Shown here piece after piece: positions 1 to 11,801 of a stretch of DNA of 64,000 nt. The notes below the pieces were generated by a model, which searched no databases, had not been told where the DNA came from, and worked only from the letters and a program-made list of their open reading frames with translations. The stretch comes from Xylocopa sonorina (taxonomy: Eukaryota; Arthropoda; Insecta; Hymenoptera; Apidae), in assembly GCF_050948175.1 (NCBI RefSeq), contig NC_135197.1:5722501-5786500 (forward strand). Reading direction: 5' to 3'. The position numbers and the translations under genes were made by a program. Positions within the stretch are counted from its first letter, which is position 1; each line of letters starts with the position of its first letter.

Positions 1-1
1 A

Positions 2-169
2 GACCCTTTTACGGGTCGTTTTCTGGATCAAGTACGGGATTGTCATCGAAATCGGAACAAACATGCGAGGGAGCAATCTGTATATAGTACGTTAATGGAC
101 AATAATGTATTAGATAAATATTATGGCTCCATAGATACTCGGTATTATAGTGACAATTTTGTCGTCTAA
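2..169 (+). CDS. possible 3' terminal exon of an unidentified gene (partial, cut by window edge)
   Basis: A frame open from base 2 to a TAA at 167-169 gives about 55 residues ending DTRYYSDNFVV. This stretch is visibly richer in G+C than the AT-rich DNA that follows, as expected where coding sequence gives way to a 3' UTR, and AATAAA appears at about 295. The upstream part lies outside the window. I do not recognise the peptide. Frame 1 (stop at 85-87) and frame 3 are also open for roughly 30 codons, so the frame choice is uncertain. It may be 3' UTR only. Confidence 0.3.
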   Translation, partial: DPFTGRFLDQVRDCHRNRNKHAREQSVYSTLMDNNVLDKYYGSIDTRYYSDNFVV

Positions 170-1729
170 AGTATTTTTTCTTTTTTTACAAAACTATTAT
201 GTTGCATTTTTTTAGCATTGCAATTGAATGCTGCCACCTTTAAATATTGTGTTAATGTGTTAATGAAGATAGATGATTGACTTTATTTCTGTTAATAAAT
301 TAAATGCAATATTTTATTAATTATATTTCGGTATGTAGAAAATATACATATATAATAATAACAATGATGTTATTGTTTATATAGTGTGAATCGTAAAGTA
401 TTAATGTACCGAGAATGATTACAAAAATGTTTCTACTGGAAACTTTAATAATACAAGGCTATATACATTTAAGAATGATATCGTATCTCTTTTTATCGAA
501 TAACATTTACATGTAGAAACAAAACTGTGATATGCCAAAGTCATTGTAGGAAAGTTCTATAATACACAGTTTTGTATTATACATGAATTGCTATATACAT
601 AAATCTACAATTAATTATTTTCTAAAATGATTCAATAGAACTAATTTGAAATATAGGTAATCTTAAGTAGGAATAAGATATCTGTGTTAAAATCTAATGG
701 AATATAATCATTTAAGGAAAAGCAATAACTATATAGTGGATTGTTACGTATTGATGTGTCATATAATTTCTAACTTATGTGTATTAACACATGTACACAA
801 TTTTATACGTATGTCATGTTATTTTATACAATGTGTCGTGTATATTATGTCTCGATATTACAATTCCCTATCTTCGAGATGGAATATGTTTTGTTCTAGA
901 GGAATGAACGCAATGAAAAAAATGTGTTACCTAAAAAGGAATATATTTATAATATATAGTGGAATAAAACGCAATCCTAACTTTCTGAATATTTTTCTCT
1001 TTGAAATGTTCCCTAAGTTACATTAGCTACGAATGAATCACTATGTGAAACTGCATTTTCAATGAGTCATGCGTGCAACGTGCACTCACTTTCGAATGCT
1101 ATTGTCCGCACAATAAAACCATTACGACATTATAACCTAAAACTTAGGCTCGACAACTGTTTATACAAATCAATCGCAGATATTGACGGTATTAAAGCAA
1201 AATTCAGCAACAAATGAAATTAATAATGAACATGTACAAGTACGCGGACATACCTTTTCGATGTATTTCTATTACAAAAGGACGCAGTCGATTTCATGCT
1301 ATCTTCGTTAAAGTAAAAGGAACACTTGTAATCTTCTTCTGCTAAAAGTAACAAGCAACTTTATTATGATTTAAATTACAAAAAAAAAGTAGGATCATTT
1401 ATTACATTATGAAATATAATATTAGTTTTTTCTATCTGTATTCACCTCGTATACAAATCTAATAGTAAACAGAGTACACTGACCCATGAAACGAACAGAG
1501 GTGGTCACTCACCGTACCTCAACGCGATTCACTGTTTACATCCAGTTTTACATCTCGAACTGTCAAGGTGAAGCGTGGCGTCAAACGCTCCGTTACCGTT
1601 AAGCTTGAGTGCACAAGAAGCTGTCCGTCGCGTGGAAATTAAAATACTGCCGTGAAGCAAGAAAGTGCCTTGAAGTAATTTAACGTAGTGTTTTTCTGCG
1701 GAAAATCGTCGAAACCATCCCTTGCGAAA
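170..1729. other. AT-rich intergenic stretch and 5' UTR of the kelch gene
   Basis: No supported gene. The DNA is strongly AT-rich with scattered AATAAA words (about 295, 962 and 1112) that could serve a gene ending at the left edge. From about 1500 the sequence becomes less AT-rich, which fits the promoter and 5' UTR of the kelch gene starting at 1730. No TATA box stands out. An open frame at 697-1026 is rich in Cys, Ile and Tyr and looks like chance. Confidence 0.5.
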
Positions 1730-4359
1730 ATGTCGAAGTCAAGCCATACTGGAACGGGATTGAACAAAGCCGAGCACGAACTTTTATTCTCAAACAAAGA
1801 AGCGTCTGCCAGTGGACACAGCATCTCGAGTATGGTATCCAGTATTTCTCAGGATGAAAATTTCCGCGTGTCGGAACACGCGGAGAACAGCCTCAGAGTT
1901 ATGGAGAAATATTTGCATGATCAACAATTGACAGATGTCATATTAATTGCAGGTAAATAATGTCATAGGTAGATTCCTTTATTTTTCAGTGGCTTTTGTT
2001 TGCTGAGCAATGAGTCATCTCGATTCTGGATTGGAACAAAGGATTCATGATTATCCAAACAGTGTAAAAAGTATATCGATTGCTTTATTTGTTGCTTAGG
2101 GAAAAGACGTTTTCCTGCACATCGTTTAGTGCTTAGTGCTGGTTCAGAATATTTCGCTGCCATGTTTACGAGTTCTCTGAGAGAATCCGTACAAGATGAA
2201 GTTGAATTAATGGATGTCGATGGGAATGCGTTGTGGGCTTTAGTCTGTTATTGTTATACAGGTATTATTTGGCTAATGATAATACAAGTGGAGATATTTT
2301 TAAATGCTTGAAAAAATATTATGAAACAATTGATTTTATTCTCTTAAATATAGGTTGTATAGAGTTAAGGGAAGATAATGTAGAAACTCTTCTAGCAACA
2401 GCATGTTTGCTACAATTAAATCCAGTTGTTAAGGCTTGTTGTCAATTTCTCAGAAAGCAACTTCATCCAAGTAATTGCTTAGGAATAAGAATGTTTGCCG
2501 ATACACAGGGTTGCTCAGATTTATTAGATTATGCTCATGCATATACGACAAAACATTTTATGGAAGTTACAAAAAATCAAGAATTTTTATCGTTATCTGC
2601 CAATGAAGTTGCCAAACTTTTAGAATCAGAAGATCTAAATGTTCCTTCGGAAGAGACTATTTTTCATGTAAGAATTCATACTATTTATATATAGGGAGAA
2701 TGTTGAACAAAAATTTAGATAATTTATTTTCAATGATTATGTCTGATTAAACACAAGGCATGAGAAGTGATAGAAGAACTATTACTGTAACATTTAACTT
2801 CAGGCACTAATGACATGGTTGGAATATGATCCAGAAAGTAGACAAAAAGATGCAAGCAAGTTATTAAGCCTTGTAAAATTACCCCTGTTGTCTCCAGCGG
2901 TGAGTTGGATACTTTACATTTATAAAGACTATGATACGATTTGAAGTAATTCTGTTATATTTGTACAGTTTATAGCAGACAATATTGAAAGCAATGAAAT
3001 GTTCAAAGATCAAAGAATGGCTCAGGACTTAGTTATGGAAGCATTGAAGTATCACCTTTTACCTGAACGCAGGCCATTACTTCAATCAGGACGTACAAAG
3101 CCTAGAAAAGCCACTGTGGGTCATATGCTGGCTGTTGGAGGAATGGATGCTAATAAGGGTAATACGAATAGGAGGTGTAATTAAAATGAATATTAATTAC
3201 TTATTTTGTTACTATCTTTGCTAGGTGCTACCTCTATAGATGCGTTTTCTTTGCGTGATAATGCTTGGAAATCCATAGCTGTTATAAATGGTAGGAGACT
3301 CCAATTTGGTGCTGCTATTATCGATAAGAAATTAATAGTTGCTGGTGGAAGGGATGGTTTGAAAACATTGAATACAGTTAAAAGTTTCGATTTTTCAACT
3401 TTTACTTGGAGTCCATTGCCCCCTATGAACATTCATCGGCATGGATTGGGTGTAGCAGTATTAGGTAGACCTTTATATGCAGTTGGTGGTCATGATGGTT
3501 GGAGTTTTCTTGATACTGTTGAAAGGTGGGATCCAGCCACGCGTCAGTGGAGTTCAGTTTCTCCTATGTCCATGCAAAGGTCTACTGTTGGTGTTGCTGT
3601 ATTAAATGATAAGTAAGTCTGAAAGTAACCAGCTATGCATATAGTTATAGCCTTATGCTATATATTCTGCTATAAAAATGCATATGTTTAGATTATATGC
3701 TGTAGGTGGGAGAGATATAAGTTCATGTCTAAACACTGTTGAATGTTATGACCCTCACACAAATAAATGGATACCATGCGCACCAATGTCAAAGCGACGC
3801 GGAGGTGTAGGCGTAGGAGTAGTTAACGGATGTCTTTACGCATTAGGTGGTCACGATGCACCTTCAACTAATCCTAATGCTAGCAGATTTGATTGCGTTG
3901 AACGGTATGTGTGTTTAGGTTAGGTTAAAACTACCGAATCCGATGAGTCCTCGATTCTTTCGACTGTTGTATGACAGAATGTTAGTAATTGACACGCAAA
4001 ATAACAACACGTTAGGTACGACCCTAAGACGGATACGTGGACCATGGTAGCACCAATGAGCGTCCCGAGAGATGCAGTTGGTGTTTGTGTGCTTGGTGAT
4101 AGACTTATGGCTGTAGGTGGTTACGATGGTCAACAGTATCTCACGCTTGTTGAAGCATACGATCCTCATCTTAACGAGTGGGAACCGGTAAGAATAAATT
4201 TACATAAAACGATATAATTTTAGAATACGTAAAAAGTTATTATATCATAAAATAATATATTTTAAGGTTGCTAATTTAAAGGCTGGTCGAGCAGGAGCTT
4301 CATGTGTCGTTGTAAAATGTTTAACTAGTTTTGGGTTTGCTTTAGCAGAGCGGATATAA
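1730..4359 (+). CDS. KLHL5: BTB-BACK-Kelch protein, KLHL1/4/5 clade
   Basis: Likely substrate adaptor of a cullin-3 ubiquitin ligase and/or actin-binding cytoplasmic protein (family knowledge). Nine coding exons join in frame: 1730-1952, 2100-2261, 2354-2667, 2804-2899, 2969-3158, 3225-3612, 3692-3904, 4016-4187, 4267-4359, giving 616 aa. All introns are short (about 70-150 nt) and GT-AG. The start is the ATG at 1730 (MSKSSHTG, context gaaaATG). The BTB domain covers about residues 58-160 (LTDVILIAG, then PAHRLVLSAGSEYFAAMF), BACK about 165-270 (SNCLGIRMFAD), and six Kelch blades about 316-605 with GG motifs AVGGMD, VAGGRD, AVGGHD, AVGGRD, ALGGHD and AVGGYD. Blade wording such as GRRLQFG, HRHGLGVA and KRRGGVGV places it with KLHL1/4/5; the exact vertebrate counterpart is not resolvable and the symbol stands for the clade. 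After the usual end of the last blade (GRAGASCVVVK) there is a 13-residue extension before TAA. Confidence 0.93.
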
Positions 4360-4420
4360 TACGTGCGCTCAAATATTGCAATTTCAAACACGACATAAAA
4401 TATTTTAATTGAAAGTCATG

Positions 4421-4730
4421 AATAAAAAAGATGAATTTATAAATGTTACTGTATTAAAAAAGTAGCATTATTTTTGTCTACAAATGTGTGTTCGTGAAAA
4501 TAGCATCCCAATATAGCCAGAGAAATATTTGTATTCCGATTTGATACGTTACACTGCGCGTGAATTTGTACATATTTTATATAGCTACGTCTTTTATATA
4601 AACGTTTTCAAATTTATTTTTAACAAATACATTTTTCATGTCGAACAAATTTATTTTTCTTGTCGAGATAATATTTTTATTTACATACGTATTTCATATA
4701 TATTTTGTAAACATATCTTTTTTAAATAAA
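4421..4730 (+). terminator. candidate polyadenylation signals of the kelch gene
   Basis: AATAAA occurs at 4421-4426 and 4725-4730, 62 and 366 nt after the kelch stop codon, in AT-rich DNA. Either could set the 3' end. The second lies only 31 nt from the convergent signal of the neighbouring PPME1 gene. Confidence 0.45.
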
Positions 4731-4760
4731 TAAAATGCTCATTTTAACTAATTCATCGGA

Positions 4761-4766
4761 TTTATT
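4761..4766 (-). terminator. candidate polyadenylation signal of PPME1
   Basis: TTTATT on the plus strand reads AATAAA on the minus strand, about 150 nt downstream of the PPME1 stop at 4919. It is the best placed signal for this gene. Confidence 0.45.
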
Positions 4767-4918
4767 TGTAATTATGTTACTTAAGAAAGCGCCCATTGTA
4801 CCATGTTACATAAACCTTAACAAGCAGGAAATGTTCTGAAATACATAATAAAAATTGTAAGTAATATATTATAAAATATCACACACTTTACTATGTATTT
4901 AATTGCATGTTACAGTAT

Positions 4919-6754
4919 TTACCGTGGAAATTCTGATGCTGGTTCCGCGAATTTATGTCTAACCATAAAAGTAGCTACTGCTTCCGCTACTTTATCAGGG
5001 ACATCCTCATGTACTGCATGTCCACATGCCGGTAGTACTTGCATTTGGAATTTACCTAACAAAGCAAAACATGTTATTTTAATGTACTTTTTAAATATCT
5101 AGCATCAATTTTAAATGTTTATAGCATTGTACCTTGCATCTGTCCGACGATAAGTTCTCGATCTAATCTATCAACACCAGCTAGCAATAGTACCTTTGGA
5201 ACTGGTACATTTAAAAATGCTGTTGATAGACCTTTAAACCATCCAATCCAATGCTGCTCAGTTTTCGACAAGTCTATCCTCCATATGTACTTTCTATTAA
5301 CAGTAGTGCTGGTAGGGGAAGGTGGTGGTGGCATATTTACTGACTCCTCTTCTTGTATAATATCTTCTCGCAGTGTTGTTTCTAAATTACACTCACATGA
5401 TGATTGTGATAGAGTATCAATATCATGAGTAGCGAGTTTATTAGTTTCGCTGCTACAGTAATAGAAAGTGTAACAATGTTAATAGAAAGATACAAACAAC
5501 AATATCATTATTGTTGCGATGTTTATACATATACTAACTTTTTTATTTGCCCAGGAACTGACACCTTTGCTGATTGTACATTACGGATTTGGCCACTTCG
5601 TACACTAAAATTTGGATAATTAGAAACATTCTTCTATAATCTTGTTTCTGATTATACAATACAAACAGGTAATATATTAAAGAAGCAAAAAAAACATTTT
5701 AGTTTGTACAGGATCAGCCAAAAATATGCCTTCCTTCTGAAAAATGTGTTTAGAATAGCAAGTTTTGTTGATATGCAAAAAATACACAACGGACATTAAG
5801 AAGCTGCAATCAACATTTTTTGTAAAAATATAAAAGATACTAACCACCACTCCACAGCTTGAGTAATAGAACCAAAACTAGATGGCCGAGACCTTAGAAA
5901 ACTTTGCATAGATGTTAATGCATCCATAGCTGTCCCTTCAACAACGTCAATAACTCCTAATCCGCACAGATTTGTGATTAACGATGCAGTTCTAACCGCT
6001 ACTGCACCACCCATACTGTGACCTACTAGGATTACAGGATTATCTTCCGTTGTTGCTTTTATAACTGCTGCAACATCCCTAATGACAGAAAGAAATAATT
6101 AAAGTATGGAAATATATATTACGCGATTGATATTTGTAATTATTTCGAAATTTACTAACTGTGCTAATGTATCCGCAGATAAATCTTCCTCGTTCGATGT
6201 ATAAGTATCCCCATGACCTCTAAGATCGATTGCCATAACTTTACAGACTACCATAGTCATAATTGATTTCTGAAACATAGAAGTTTAGGTGCTCATCATT
6301 CTTTATCCATACATTATTCAGCTTTATTAATACTTACAGTGAATTCTGCCCATGTTAGTGCACTATAACCACCTCCGTGTAACAATACTAACGTCGGACC
6401 TTCTGTGCCTTTAATATAAATATGAAATGTGTCATCTCCTATTTTTACATCTTCAGACTGATCGAAATATGGGACCCACTTAACAGGATCATAATCTCTC
6501 TTACGTTGAAACCCTTTTGACTTGTTAACCCTGTGGATTAGAAAAATTTAAATGTTCAGTAATGAAAGACTTGAAGGGTCTATCGCTATTGAATTAATTT
6601 TAGAATATTGTTGCCATTAAATTATTTTTCTCCGAGGATTTTGTATGGCATCCTCATTGTACAAACTGCAATCCACTCACCTTGATCCGACTCCAAAGTT
6701 CACACTCGAAGGTGGTAGTTTTGATTTCAAAATCGACTTTTGGAGGGAAGACAT
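4919..6754 (-). CDS. PPME1: protein phosphatase methylesterase 1
   Basis: Serine hydrolase that removes the C-terminal leucine methyl ester of the PP2A catalytic subunit, changing which B subunits bind (family knowledge). Seven exons join in frame: 6681-6754, 6338-6530, 6160-6269, 5845-6078, 5539-5604, 5133-5452, 4919-5055; 377 aa against about 386 in the human protein. An alpha/beta-hydrolase fold is evident: VLLHGGGYSALTWAEF (oxyanion strand), DLRGHGDTY, the nucleophile elbow GHSMGGAVA with Ser147, IDVVEGTAMDAL with the probable acid Asp170, and GHAVHED with the catalytic His near 345-348. The region around 230-260 holds the usual acidic, Ser/Pro-rich insertion (EDIIQEEESVNMPPPPSP). The start ATG at 6754 gives the typical MSSLQKSILKSKLPPS opening. 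The acceptor of exon 6 is a tandem TAGCAG (see findings). Convergent with the kelch gene. Confidence 0.95.
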
Positions 6755-9700
6755 CTTAGTATTTAGCAAACTCCTTTATATTTTGTAGTAATACTGTTCG
6801 CATGTAACTACAATTATATTCACTAGTTTCGTAAACACATTATAACACTGTATTATAGTTGCATTATCCAAATTTAACTGAGCAGTAAAATCTATTTGAC
6901 AGCTTCGGGTTGTTAGACACTACTAACCGAAACCACTGTTTCTATCCTCGATATGGAGCGCTCCAATGAATTTATTGCTGTCGCAGCGTCTCTACCTTTT
7001 TTACCGATATATATGTGTGTATGTGTACGTATATGAACGGAATTATCTTATGTCGATATCAATTATTCAATATAGCTTCGAGATCCGAACATTTGAGGCT
7101 CTAGAATCTGATTCCTACTTTCGCCTCATTCACAGCTTTATCAATAGGCTTTAGAAACAGATTGCAGCGCTCCCTTTAGCGGCATTGAACTCTCGATTTT
7201 GATTCAAATCGTTCTCGTTCCATAAAAAATAATTTACTCTGGTTTGCAGATGTTTCCAGTTCATAAGAGAAGAGCAACACAACAAAACATTCTTACAATA
7301 AAGAGAACATGGCCAGATTAATTACACGAAATCGTTGGAATGATTTACACCACGTACAATTTTGGAGTAAAAACTTGTTGGCGGTACCATGCAAGTACTT
7401 GGGTGTGGCCGAAACTCAACACCAAATTACGTCGTGTTTGGATTCGTTCTAATCGGGAAAATTTCAGCGATCCACTGTGAACAGGTTACGATATAAATTT
7501 CAAGTCTATATCAATAAATAATTTAAAGAAAATCTACTAACGACACGATACAATTCTTCTAACGAACTAATAACTTCTAGGTCGAGAAACAGCAATATGT
7601 AGGAGTAAATAAAATGATAATGAAAATAAAATGATCCTGACGGCAGATTGAAAGACCCAAGCCGAACCAATCCGGAAGCGCGATAACGGAAATGAAACGC
7701 TGAAGGCTCGGCTCCACGGCGCAAACGTGGCGCTCCCTCTTTATTTTTCCCCATCTCTGTGGTTCCTATCGGTTGTTCAGCGTACTTGCCGCAACACGAG
7801 CACGAGGCAACGACTGCTGACTCGTCATATTGATCGACCTGGATCCGCGTTTCGCCTCTACCCGATTGCGCGACACGGGTCGCTAGCGTAGTCGCAACCA
7901 CTGCATCTGCTTACACCGCATCGTCGTTCCCTACGTGGATTCGTCCACAGCCATGCCGATGGTGCAGTGATTACTTATACTCGGCAAGGAACACCGATTC
8001 GAGTCGACGACAGTGACGGTAATCGACACTAACGGGCGCAAATCGTTGAACCCAGTGTGCTAATCCCTTTCCCTTCGTCGAGTTTCCGGTTTCTTCGAAC
8101 GGTTGAGTATCTCGGATCATCTAACGAGTTGTGTACGTATTTACGAGGGTATAATTCAATTGTTTTCTCATTTCTCCGAACACGTATCCTCGTCTCTCTC
8201 GTATATTTGTGATTATCGTACGGATTTATTTGCCGCATGGCTGTGCTTGTAGTGTTCGTATAAATTATCGTAGTTTCGACATTGCTCAAAGCGTATAGGT
8301 AAGTTCGTGTACGATCGGAAATAATGAAAGCGTGTACATGGTTTTTCTAACTGGATATTCTATTTTTTTATTCAGTTAAAGTTGCGTATGATATTTTAAT
8401 TGCACGCTTGTTTCTTCCTTTCTCGCTTGTTTTCTTTCCGCTGTTGCTATTAGGGCGCTGCAGAAATAATACGCTGTAGCCTCGTAATGGTGATTTTGAT
8501 GAATATGTGATAAATACTAATTAACAAATTTTGTTCCTTTATGGAATTTGTTAATTGTCTTCTGGAATTGTACAGTTTGTGATACGCTAAACAAGTGTTG
8601 GACGTATAGTGAAAGTAACGTTCTACTATGAGTAGACGTATCTGATCATTAGGGTTGCTATCTACTGAAATGTCTTGTGACTCTGGAATGGATTGATTTT
8701 AAGCTGTGAAATTATTTTGTCTTTTGTTATGTTGAATAATTAATAGAATTTTCTGCGTGCACGTGTTAGATAAATGTTACTTTACTTTTCAATCACGAGT
8801 AATCTCTCTACTTCGACACGATGCTATATCTACGCTAAAATAACTGAAGCCAACGAAAGAAACCTATGAAAATCAAAGTTTGCGGTTAATCGGTGTATGT
8901 ATTCAGAATTCTATTAACATTATACTACGAAACAATATCGTTATGCTTACATTTCTACTAACAATGCAAAGAATTTTTGCATTATTCGCTACGAAACTTC
9001 TTATTTCAAATTGCTCCTTCAATCATTCCAAAGACTATTCTTAAAAGTAATATCTACTAATTTCTGGTATTTATTTCAAATAAAAATTATTAAAAGTCAG
9101 TTACTAAATTCTCCGTTGAAAATTCTTGCGGTGATTCCACACGCTATCTCGAGCAACAGGTGCTTCAATTTTGATCATTATTGATACAGCTGACTGAAAC
9201 CAAAAAAGATTCCTGTCATAGATCATTCGATTCGATTTAATCAAGTCATGAACCGTACGCGCAAACGCGTAACGGAATAACTTTTCCAAAAAATATAAGA
9301 CGTTTCATCGACATTTTACTTAATTTTCATTGGGTCGCATTGGATGGCTTGGATAACCTATGAACTTTGGGCAAGCAGCCAGTCTATCTTTTCCACGTAA
9401 ATATCTATGTACGCAAAATAGATATCACGTATGCAATATCGTCGCACACATTATCCGTCGATCAGTCGTTTAATTACACGCGGATATTCGAACCAGAACG
9501 TGTACGAAATTATACGCCACCGAGGCTCGAGAGTCGTGCAGACGTATTCAGACGCAAGATTCGCTGATGTACAACCCACGAGCCACTTGTCCCATTTTCG
9601 CGTTTTTGATTACACAAGAGCAGAACCCCTCCCTCTCTTCAAACGACCGGTGATAATTTCTTCGCAAAGGAATTCCCTTTAACAAGAATTCAAAGGGCAT

Positions 9701-11679
9701 TTCCCTCAAAGGAGGCGTTCAAACGAAGGGCCATTTCAATTTAAAATTCATCGCGACTAATAAACGTCCTTTTCAACCGTTTTATACGATGCAACGGTCG
9801 TGCAACGTTTCGTATTACATTCAATTAAAACAGATTGCAGACTTCCCATACAGATCGTCTTTCACCTTAGCTAACAGACATGATTCCTCGGAATATTAAA
9901 CTTGTCTACCTCGCCCTGTTCGTACCTTCGTTTCTCGTTCGCGTCGAACCGCACCGACGACTGTTCGCATTTAGTTGATTTCATCGAAAACGTCGAATCT
10001 TTTCGCTTGCAATTATTTCAGGATCATTGGCGAGGGCTCACGGTCACGTAAGATAAGCGGGAGTTCGAAGTGGTGTTCGCTGTGCCATATAACCGGCAGG
10101 AAGATGATATCGCGGTATCGCGACGGAAGACAAGATCCACTCTGGAAGGAATTGTCCCCGTAGCGGAGCGCCGAACGCGTTAATTCGTGCTTCGATTCGT
10201 TTAGGAAACGATCGTTCGCTTAGTCCTTTGGATACTTGCTTCTCATACGCCTCGAAGGACCAACAATCTTCGTCGACACCCTACGAAGGTAAACCGTATT
10301 GCTTAGCCAGTTAGAAATTTACGCATGGCTTGTAACACGTGTCTGCAAAAATTGTTTGACCTTTTATTTCTTTTATTGAAAAACTGTGCTTTTCTTAGAT
10401 GAGATTATTTGTTTTAATGTACCAGAGATATCGTGACATGCCTTGGATGGTAACATCGTAGTGGATATTAAATTAACCGTATCGTACATGGAATATTAGA
10501 AGAATTGAAATTTTGATGAAGTATTGTTCGCAGGATAGGTAATCAATTAGCTATTTATACGATACGACATGATCGAGGTTGTTTCAGGGAGCACGTCGAG
10601 ACCTAGTTAAGAAGCCCCATTCAGTCTACCTCGATCTGTGTATTTTGTAGTAAGCGTTCTTTTGCCTTCTGCAATTTGCTACGATGTAACGTCTTTCTGC
10701 TGGAAACGTATTAGAATGCAAATTGAATGCGAAATTTAATTAGTGTCGCGCTTGTGACCCTTTTAAATTAGTACGGAAATACAGCTTTTCACGTTGATTA
10801 CGAATTCTGTCTACATGTAAATTTTTATCGGTCTGCAGATTACGAAGTGTTATTTAAATAATTGATAAAAATTCATTTCTCCATTGGTAAATTGCCTGTG
10901 TCAATATTTTTTATCGTTGACAGCATGAAAAGTAATGTGTCTTTCTTGATTCTCGATAGCATGCGTTCCAAGTGTGCTTGGTAACATATCGAATACTCAA
11001 GGTTGCAGAATAGTGTAATAGAATGAAAATATGCGGCACTCTGTTGGCTCGACTATGTGCCGCAGTCTTGTTTGCCGCAAGATTGCGTGAAAACCAGAAT
11101 ACACCGACCTGATTACTATTTCTAATTAGTGGCGTTTCTTAGAAAGCACTTAGGTTCACGATTCATCGAACTCTACATTTACGTTCGAGATTAGGCATCT
11201 AATTATCAAATAATATAATCGACGAGTAATTAATTTTTACTTGAAATACTTTGTCGATTTTAGCGCGAACAGATAAAAAGCTCGATACAAAAAGCTCGTA
11301 TCAGGTTTGGAATTTTTTAATTTCCTGTGCATTTCTGCAGCGAGCCCTTCGTTTCTTCTTTTGTTTTTCATTTACACATACATACAGCTACTTGCTTCTA
11401 TTTTTTGTGCTTCTGGCGCATTCTTTCTTGCATCTTCTTGACACAATTCTCGTTTCTCGCTGGCCTGGCATTAATTAGATGTTTCCATATTAATTTCACG
11501 GTGCCGTTTCGTCGTGGAATCCTTAGATCCATTCGAGGTATCGATTTTCTAAAACAGGCTGTTCTATTTCAGCTCTAATGTGCTTTGTCCTTTGCTTCCA
11601 ATTAGAAGCGGTCACTGGTCAATGTTAAATAGATGCACCGTCTCGGAACTTTGAATTTCGTTTTTTTTTCTCGTTCCAG
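6755..11679. other. PPME1 5' region and upstream region of qvr; no protein gene recognised
   Basis: No conserved coding sequence was recognised. At 7650-8300 the DNA becomes less AT-rich and ends in a good plus-strand donor (tatag|gtaagt, GT at 8299), a plausible non-coding first exon for qvr. A second exon-like unit runs from an acceptor after 10021 (atttcag) to a donor at 10289 (cgaag|gtaaac). Both are weak inferences without transcript data. The rest is AT-rich and unremarkable. Confidence 0.35.
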
Positions 11680-11801
11680 TCGATCGCTTAACAGGCGAAT
11701 GCAACTCCGCGAATCGCATCCGACGCGCATTCGTACCGAACGGGTAAGCTCGTGACACGGCATGAAGCTGGATAGGAAGTAAGAAGGCCATCGCAGAAAA
11801 C
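11680..11801 (+). other. qvr: 5' UTR part of the first coding exon of qvr
   Basis: A strong acceptor (long T run, then tcgttccag) ends at 11679, so the exon with the start codon probably begins at 11680 and at least one non-coding exon lies further upstream. The stretch contains no ATG in good context before 11802. Confidence 0.5.

Noticed and set aside
697..1026. 109-residue open frame on the plus strand
   Set aside because: AT-rich codons, high Cys/Ile/Tyr, no family resemblance, lies in a probable UTR or intergenic stretch.
5539..5552. GC donor for PPME1 exon 5 (CCTGG|GCAAAT)
   Set aside because: A normal GT donor (AAAAAA|GTTAGT) 11 bases further keeps the frame and gives the expected PGQIKN sequence.
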